A stretch of DNA of 10,614 nucleotides from Actinomycetota bacterium (GTDB taxonomy: Bacteria > Actinomycetota > Acidimicrobiia > Acidimicrobiales > Ilumatobacteraceae): the NCBI GenBank assembly GCA_005805045.1, contig SYNW01000031.1, positions 1 to 10,614 of the forward strand, written 5' to 3'. The position numbers were made by a program, and so were the translations under genes. Numbering within the stretch: the stretch's first letter is position 1; each line of letters opens with the position of its first letter. This document shows, piece after piece, positions 6,505 through 10,614 of this stretch. The notes under the pieces were generated by a model, which was not told where the DNA came from, searched no databases, and saw only the letters and a program-made list of their open reading frames with translations.

Positions 6505-6523
6505 TCGCGACTTCTAGTCGCGA
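6505..6523. terminator. Perfect hairpin at the whiB / pdtaS convergent junction
   Basis: TCGCGACT-TCT-AGTCGCGA is a perfect 8-bp, GC-rich stem with a 3-nt loop, starting 9 nt after the whiB stop and spanning the pdtaS stop codon. It is symmetrical, so it could act on both converging transcripts. There is no T-tract downstream on either side, so it may be a factor-assisted terminator or a 3'-end stabiliser. Confidence 0.5.
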
Positions 6524-8016
6524 ACTGCTGGTATCAAAAGTTCGACAACTGTCCCATCGCCATCTTCGGCGATTGTCAGGTCTTTTGCCGAGTCACTGAC
6601 CTTTGCCGCCCGCATCCGAATCGTGCCGGCGAGTTCTGTCGTGACGAGCGTTCGCACGATCGACAAACCGAGCCCGGTCACGTTCGCCATTTCAAAGTCA
6701 GGCTTGAGGCCTTGGCCGTTATCAATCACCCGAATGGTTAGTGCACCATCTTCATGGATGCCAAGCACGACGAGCACCGACCCACCACGACTACCCTCGG
6801 GAAAACCGTGGTCAACCGCGTTTTGCAAAAGTTCAAGAATTACCACAGAAAGCGGGGTCGCGACAGTGGCTGGTAGACGACCGCCGTCACCAATCACACT
6901 GAACTTGACGGGCCGATCAGTCGATTGCAGTCCTTCTTCAACCAGACGCAACAATGGGCGGACGATTTCAATGAACAAAATATCTTCGCCCGCCTCGTGG
7001 GAGAGAGTTTCATGCACGAGAGCGATCGTGCGAATGCGTCGCACCGACTCGGCAATCGCCTCGATTGCTTCTTGACTCTTTAATCTGCGGGCCTGCAATC
7101 GCAAAAGCGAGGAAATCGTCTGTAAATTATTTTTAACGCGATGGTGAATCTCTCGAATCGTCGCGTCTTTGGTAAGCAGCAAGCGATCACGGCGACGCAA
7201 CTCTGAAACGTCGCGCAACAATACAACGCCACCGGTCACGACAATTTGTCGACCAGATCGCCTCAAAGTCGGAATCGTTCGCGTCAGTAGCGTGACATCT
7301 GAAGTCTGCTCGAATTCTTCGACGACTGGCTCTAGTCGCTCGAACGCGTGGCGTGCGGCGGTCTCGGCAACGCCAAGTTCAGCCAGAGTCTGTCCGACCG
7401 CATTCGCACTCACGCCGACTCGATGCAATGCCGATACCGCATTCGGAGACGCATAACGCACCCGGGTTTCGGCATCGAGCACGATCACGCCGTCGCCCAC
7501 TCGTGGCGCCACGCTCGCATCGGCGACGCGACCCGCGAACGGAAACAAACCCGTTGAGATCATTTTTGTGAAATCATCGAAGATCGCCAAGTAAGTGCGT
7601 TCGAGTTGACCAGGTTTGCGACCAGAGCGTTGAGACCACTTGCGAGTCAAAACAGCGACGATTCGTTGTTCTAATCGCACCGGAATCGCCATCAAATTCA
7701 CCGGCTCGACAAGCGAGTCAACTTTAATCTCGCCAGTCACAACTTTTTCTGTTTGAAACGCCTGATCAATCATCTTGCGTTCGATCGGGTCGGCAACTGT
7801 GCCAACCAAGTCGATGTCGTAAAGTGTTTGACCTGTTGCCGCTCGCACTTGGGCACCGACAACAAACTCTCCATTTACAGACGGAAGGTGAAGCAGCATG
7901 TCGGCGAAACAAAAGTCGGCCAGCATGCCCCACTCAGACAACAAAGAACCTAAATGCTCGAGCGATGCCTCATCAATAACGCTGTGTTCGTGCGCAATCT
8001 CAACAAGGGTTGGCAT
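6514..8016 (-). CDS. pdtaS: PdtaS-type cytosolic sensor histidine kinase
   Basis: A soluble HisKA_2-class histidine kinase. In mycobacteria PdtaS phosphorylates PdtaR, an ANTAR-domain RNA-binding antiterminator; that partner is not in this window. The 500-residue product has an N-terminal GAF-like sensor region (about 5-155), a PAS-like domain (about 165-275, GVIVLDAETRVRYASPNA), the phosphoacceptor box REIHHRVKNNLQTISSLL (288-305, H291/H292) and a HATPase_c domain with an N box ELLQNAVDHGF (395-405), G1 box DNGQGL (432-437) and G2 box GLGLSIVRTL (448-457). No membrane segment is visible. Length is almost identical to the mycobacterial protein as I recall it. The ATG at 8016 has a weak ribosome binding site and lies 15 nt after the DUF3107 stop, suggesting an mrp-DUF3107-pdtaS transcript. 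Confidence 0.94.
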   Translation of the reverse strand: MPTLVEIAHEHSVIDEASLEHLGSLLSEWGMLADFCFADMLLHLPSVNGEFVVGAQVRAATGQTLYDIDLVGTVADPIERKMIDQAFQTEKVVTGEIKVDSLVEPVNLMAIPVRLEQRIVAVLTRKWSQRSGRKPGQLERTYLAIFDDFTKMISTGLFPFAGRVADASVAPRVGDGVIVLDAETRVRYASPNAVSALHRVGVSANAVGQTLAELGVAETAARHAFERLEPVVEEFEQTSDVTLLTRTIPTLRRSGRQIVVTGGVVLLRDVSELRRRDRLLLTKDATIREIHHRVKNNLQTISSLLRLQARRLKSQEAIEAIAESVRRIRTIALVHETLSHEAGEDILFIEIVRPLLRLVEEGLQSTDRPVKFSVIGDGGRLPATVATPLSVVILELLQNAVDHGFPEGSRGGSVLVVLGIHEDGALTIRVIDNGQGLKPDFEMANVTGLGLSIVRTLVTTELAGTIRMRAAKVSDSAKDLTIAEDGDGTVVELLIPAVRD

Positions 8017-8031
8017 GATTAATTTTCAGAT

Positions 8032-8268
8032 CTAGCTGCCAAAACCCATCTTGCGATCACCGTTTGGTGCGCCAAACTCAACAAAAGCAATTTTCGCTGA
8101 AGGGATTGCCGTTTCCTTGCCACGTTTGTCGGTTATCCAAAGAACTGCCGCCTTGCCCTCAAGGGCCGACACGACTGCAGCCCGAACTTTTTCGACGGCT
8201 TTTTCATCGTCTGGCATTTCGAGAGAAATTTCTCGCGGGGCATGAGTTACGCCGATTCGAATATCCAC
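8032..8268 (-). CDS. DUF3107 family small protein
   Basis: A 78-residue protein of the actinobacterial DUF3107 family (mycobacterial relative Rv3208A/TB9.4, from memory); its function is unknown. The core is DIRIGVTHAPREISLEMP, then a helix rich in Ala, Val and Lys, AVLWITDKRGKETAIP, and the family ending KIAFVEFG...DRKMGFG. I chose the GTG at 8268 because it gives the conserved N-terminus directly (M-D-I-R-I-G-V) and follows the purine-rich GAAAGAAG. An upstream ATG at 8322 would add 18 residues, mainly Gln and Lys (LQQNKRKKK), not expected in the family. It sits between mrp (78-nt gap) and pdtaS (15-nt gap) on the same strand. Confidence 0.88.
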   Translation of the reverse strand: MDIRIGVTHAPREISLEMPDDEKAVEKVRAAVVSALEGKAAVLWITDKRGKETAIPSAKIAFVEFGAPNGDRKMGFGS

Positions 8269-8323
8269 TGTTTTCTTCTTTCGTTTGTTTTGTTGTAGAC
8301 CTTGAAATTGGTTATCTAACACA

Positions 8324-8350
8324 CTAGGCGCAATGCATTAGACGCACTAG
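8324..8350. repeat. Imperfect dyad at the mrp 3' end
   Basis: CTAG-GCG-c-AATG/CATT-aga-CGC-a-CTAG forms an interrupted inverted repeat centred on the 8-bp palindrome AATGCATT (8332-8339) and covering the mrp stop codon. It lies in the 78-nt mrp-DUF3107 spacer, the longest gap in this gene string, and could be a partial terminator, processing site or operator for a secondary promoter. The pairing is bulged, so confidence is low. Confidence 0.25.
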
Positions 8351-9495
8351 TTGACTTTGAGCGCAGCGCTGAAGACCTTCTTGGGCTTCATGTCTTCGGC
8401 GATTCGCTTTGCGAGTTGTGCAAAAATCAAACCCACCTCAGAGTCTGGGGCAACAGCCGCAATCGGTCGACCAGTATCTCCACCCTCACGCAAGCTTTCG
8501 ACCAAAGGAATCTGCGCCAGCAGTGGCACGTTCAATTCTTCGGCCAATGACTGGCCACCACCGCTACCGAATAATTCGTATCGCTGACCGTCCTCGCCGA
8601 TAAACCAAGACATATTTTCAATGATGCCTCGAACGGGAAGATTAACTTTGGCCGCCATCGCCGCAGACAAGCGTGCAACTTTTTGTGCGGCAACTTGCGG
8701 CGTGGTAACCACCAACACTTCGGCGCGGGGCAAATATTGGCTGAGACTCAAAGCGATGTCGCCGGTGCCGGGTGGCATGTCGACCAACAAAAAATCCGGC
8801 TCGTCCCAATAGACATCGGTCAAGAACTGTTCGAGCGCTTTGTGCAACATCGGACCTCGCCAAACCACGGCCTGACCTTCGGGCACGAAATAACCAATTG
8901 AAATGCAACGCACGCCCCAAGCCTCGGGTGGCAACAACATGTTGTCGATCGCAACTGGATCGCGATCTGTGCCCAACATTCGTGGAATCGAATAGCCATA
9001 AATGTCGGCATCGACCACCCCAACTTTGTGACCGGCAGCGGCCAAAGCAACCGCAAGATTTGTCGTGACGCTGCTCTTGCCGACGCCACCTTTGCCCGAA
9101 GAAATCAAAATCGGTCGCGTCTTCGAGCCGGGCTGGGCGAAAGAAATTTTTCTTCCTTCCGAGTGGCCTTGCGCTGGGCTGCTGCCCGCCGTCGCAGCCG
9201 GGTTGCCATGCACGAGTTCGCGAACCTTTGCTCGTTCGTCGTCGTTCATCACTCCGAAATTAAGCGCAACATCTTTGACTCCGTCAAGACTGCGCAAAGC
9301 CGTGTTGACTCGATTTTGAATCTCGTTGCGCAACGGACAACCCGAGATCGTCAACACGACCGTCAGCGACACTGCGCCCGACGGTTGAATTTGAACATCA
9401 CGTACCATGCCGAGATCGACAATTGAACGATGTAGTTCTGGGTCTTGGACTGGACGCAATACGTCAATGAGTTGTTCTACGGTTGGCATCGACAT
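8347..9495 (-). CDS. mrp: Mrp/ApbC-family P-loop ATPase, Fe-S cluster carrier
   Basis: A MinD-like P-loop NTPase of the Mrp/NBP35 family, which carries and delivers iron-sulfur clusters to apoproteins in the cytoplasm. The 382-residue product has an N-terminal MIP18/DUF59 domain (about 4-85) with its conserved cysteine in SGCPLRNEI (C53), a variable linker (about 95-125), the deviant Walker A SSGKGGVGKSS (132-142), switch I VDADIYGYSIPRMLG (161-175) and Walker B VDMPPGTGD (238-246). The segment ENMSWFIGEDGQRYELFGSGGG (293-314) replaces the usual ENMS.F.C..C region, so the CxxC cluster ligands are absent, as I recall is common in actinobacterial Mrp. ATG 9495 is used; ATG 9489 is a near alternative. 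It is divergent from a SufR-like regulator. Confidence 0.95.
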   Translation of the reverse strand: MSMPTVEQLIDVLRPVQDPELHRSIVDLGMVRDVQIQPSGAVSLTVVLTISGCPLRNEIQNRVNTALRSLDGVKDVALNFGVMNDDERAKVRELVHGNPAATAGSSPAQGHSEGRKISFAQPGSKTRPILISSGKGGVGKSSVTTNLAVALAAAGHKVGVVDADIYGYSIPRMLGTDRDPVAIDNMLLPPEAWGVRCISIGYFVPEGQAVVWRGPMLHKALEQFLTDVYWDEPDFLLVDMPPGTGDIALSLSQYLPRAEVLVVTTPQVAAQKVARLSAAMAAKVNLPVRGIIENMSWFIGEDGQRYELFGSGGGQSLAEELNVPLLAQIPLVESLREGGDTGRPIAAVAPDSEVGLIFAQLAKRIAEDMKPKKVFSAALKVN

Positions 9496-9505
9496 CTTGG
9501 GGTTT

Positions 9506-9519
9506 GATCCGATCGGGTC
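9506..9519. promoter_or_regulatory. Palindromic operator candidate between mrp and the SufR-like regulator
   Basis: GATCCGATCGGGTC is a 14-bp palindrome with one mismatched pair, centred on the perfect CCGATCGG. It sits 11 nt upstream of the mrp ATG, in the short divergent region. Placement between a winged-helix regulator and its neighbour is typical of an autoregulatory operator. Which protein binds it, if any, is inference. Confidence 0.35.
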
Positions 9520-9547
9520 GCTAAATAATAAACACTATGGCTATAGG

Positions 9548-9553
9548 TAGAAT
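9548..9553 (+). promoter_or_regulatory. Candidate -10 box for the SufR-like regulator (leaderless)
   Basis: TAGAAT lies 7 nt before the ATG at 9561, so transcription would begin at or next to that codon and give a leaderless message. If so, the upstream in-frame ATG at 9537 is not translated. No convincing -35 element is visible. Confidence 0.35.
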
Positions 9554-9560
9554 ATCTCTT

Positions 9561-10337
9561 ATGAGTCGAAAAGCACCTGAAGTGGGGCAAACTTCTGCGA
9601 CGACTTCTGCATCACGCGAGGTCACTAGCCCACTGAACGACACCGAATTCACCGCCACGGTGTCAGCAATCACATCCGCATTCGGTGACCCGACGCGCCG
9701 AGCAATTTATTTATTCACTCGCGAATCACAAAATGGTGTGACCGCAGGTGAAGTTGCAGAAAAATTTGAGCTGCATGCCAATGTCGCCCGCCATCACCTC
9801 GACAAACTTGCCGCAGGTGGATATCTTGAGGTGCAAATTTCTCGACAAGACGGCGCGGGCGCTGGTCGGCCGTCTAAGCACTACACCGCGACGAACCCAA
9901 ATCAAACTCTTGAATTTCCAGTTCGCAGCGACGATTTGGTTTTGTCTCTGCTCGGCAAAGCATTGACTCTGTTGACGCCAAAAGAAGCCACCGTGATGGC
10001 CGAAGAAGTTGGCGAGCAATATGGTCGCGCAATGGCAACAAGTCTCATCGGCGCCGATATAAATAAAACTCAACGTTCATTGCGTGCAGCACTACAGACG
10101 GTTGCCGACGCTTTGACCGCCCACGGCTTTGCCGCCCACACTGATCACCGCAACAATCAACTTCGCATCGTCAACAATCACTGCCCGTTCGGCGATCTGG
10201 CAATAGAACACCCGGTGATTTGTGCAGTAGATCGAGGCATGGTCAAAGGAATGTTGACCGCGCTCTACGGTGAGACGAATCCTGAACTTTCGTCGTCGTT
10301 GCCAATGGGCGACACTTTTTGCGCCACGACTATTTAG
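9561..10337 (+). CDS. SufR-like winged-helix regulator with candidate Fe-S cysteines
   Basis: An ArsR/DeoR-like winged-helix DNA-binding regulator. Numbering from ATG 9561 (258 residues): a polar tail (1-25), a winged helix (about 32-112) with ITSAFGDPTRRAIYLF, TAGEVAEKFELHANVARHHLDKL as the helix-turn-helix and GAGAGRPSKHY as the wing, a helical linker with TPKEATVMAEEVG, and a C-terminal region with NNHCPFGDLAIEHPVICAVD (C208, C221) and GDTFCATTI (C254). The C-x12-C start and the CPFGDLA...HPVIC wording match the SufR family, which binds a 4Fe-4S cluster and represses suf genes; here the spacing is C-x12-C-x32-C, so one of the four SufR cysteines is missing. An in-frame ATG at 9537 would add 8 residues; I prefer 9561 because a TAGAAT box lies between them. 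It is divergent from mrp. No suf gene is present, so targets are inferred. Confidence 0.82.
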   Translation: MSRKAPEVGQTSATTSASREVTSPLNDTEFTATVSAITSAFGDPTRRAIYLFTRESQNGVTAGEVAEKFELHANVARHHLDKLAAGGYLEVQISRQDGAGAGRPSKHYTATNPNQTLEFPVRSDDLVLSLLGKALTLLTPKEATVMAEEVGEQYGRAMATSLIGADINKTQRSLRAALQTVADALTAHGFAAHTDHRNNQLRIVNNHCPFGDLAIEHPVICAVDRGMVKGMLTALYGETNPELSSSLPMGDTFCATTI

Positions 10338-10354
10338 CTTTCTGTTTTAACAAT

Positions 10355-10614
10355 TCAGTCGCCCCAAAATCTCTGCTCTAAAAACGGATCACCGTACATG
10401 TGGTAACCGTTTTCTTCCCAAAAGCCTGGTGCATCGGCTGACATCAGTTCTAATCTGCGCAACCACTTCGGAGATTTCCAAAAATACAACTGTGGGATCA
10501 AAAGTCGAACCGGCCCACCATGAATCGGATCTATGTCCTCACCTTCATACGCATAGACCACGAGCGAATCGTCGCGCATGATGTCGGCGAGTGGTAGGTT
10601 CGCCGAATAACCAT
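10355..10614 (-). CDS. Sulfite-oxidase-like molybdopterin oxidoreductase, C-terminal fragment
   Basis: The last 85 residues of a molybdopterin-dependent oxidoreductase of the sulfite oxidase/YedY-like superfamily; the N-terminal part lies beyond the window. The frame is open to the right edge. Recognisable stretches are YSANLPLADIMRDDSLVVYA, then EGEDIDPIHGGPVRLLIP, LYFWKSPKWLRRLELM, and the end PGFWEENGYHMYGDPFLEQRFWGD, split here at natural breaks. HGGPVR and YFWKS.KW are the shared family signatures around the cofactor pocket. The substrate cannot be told from this fragment, and no signal peptide or cytochrome partner can be checked. It converges on the SufR-like regulator with a 17-nt gap and no obvious hairpin between them. 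Confidence 0.9.
   Translation of the reverse strand, partial: GYSANLPLADIMRDDSLVVYAYEGEDIDPIHGGPVRLLIPQLYFWKSPKWLRRLELMSADAPGFWEENGYHMYGDPFLEQRFWGD

Noticed and set aside
667..8033. AGATCT at three gene junctions (667-672, 1316-1321, 8028-8033)
   Set aside because: A six-base palindrome is expected a few times in 10 kb, and the three sites differ in position relative to start and stop codons; no shared context.
8223..8234. Perfect 12-bp palindrome GAGAAATTTCTC
   Set aside because: It lies inside the DUF3107 coding sequence and encodes part of the conserved REISLE stretch, so protein coding explains it well enough.
8269..8322. N-terminal extension of DUF3107 starting at ATG 8322
   Set aside because: It would add a Gln/Lys-rich tail not expected in the family; GTG 8268 gives the conserved N-terminus.
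10338..10354. Terminator between the SufR-like gene and the molybdopterin gene
   Set aside because: The 17-nt gap is T-rich on the plus strand but I found no stem next to it.
1..10614. Mobile element, phage, CRISPR array, tRNA or toxin-antitoxin system
   Set aside because: No transposase or integrase motifs, no regularly spaced repeats, no cloverleaf-like sequence and no paired small genes were seen; all coding frames have ordinary actinobacterial families.

Overview
The window looks like chromosomal core sequence from an actinobacterium of moderate G+C, roughly half GC by eye. Lineage markers are a WhiB1-type protein, a PdtaS-type histidine kinase, DUF3107, and the cassette of MSMEG_4193-family phosphatase, DUF3090 and SCO1664-family protein. 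The moderate GC and gene mix would suit an Acidimicrobiia/Ilumatobacter-like aquatic lineage, but that placement is inference. I see no tRNA, rRNA, CRISPR array, insertion sequence, phage gene or integration site. The genes are tightly packed and the longest gene-free stretch is about 157 bp.

Layout from left to right. (1) 1-633, minus: family-5 uracil-DNA glycosylase (UdgB), cut by the window edge near its C-terminus. (2) 676-2527, plus: a three-gene overlapping operon of histidine-phosphatase-like protein, DUF3090 with a Cys/His knuckle, and SCO1664 family (PI3/4-kinase-like). (3) 4339-2575, minus: etfB-etfA, the electron-transfer flavoprotein. (4) 4411-5334, plus: a DgkB/LCB5-type lipid kinase, convergent with a glycerophosphodiester phosphodiesterase (6036-5341, minus). 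(5) 6194-6496, plus: WhiB1-like Fe-S regulator with a readable promoter and ribosome binding site. (6) 9495-6514, minus: an mrp - DUF3107 - pdtaS gene string. (7) 9537/9561-10337, plus: a SufR-like winged-helix regulator with candidate Fe-S cysteines, divergent from mrp. (8) 10614-10355, minus: the C-terminal part of a sulfite-oxidase-like molybdopterin protein.

How the genes relate. Lipid kinase, whiB1 and a reverse-strand pdtaS echo the mycobacterial order Rv3218-Rv3219-Rv3220c, here with a phosphodiesterase gene inserted. Iron-sulfur biology recurs: UdgB (4Fe-4S), WhiB (4Fe-4S), Mrp (Fe-S carrier ATPase) and a SufR-like regulator facing mrp across a 41-65 bp gap that holds a near-perfect palindrome. 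Two convergent junctions, lipid kinase/phosphodiesterase and whiB/pdtaS, each carry a perfect short-loop hairpin overlapping the end of the minus-strand gene.

The best candidates for undescribed biology are the phosphatase/DUF3090/kinase-like cassette, whose joint function is not established, and the proposed SufR-like control of mrp. No clearly new defence or mobile system is visible.
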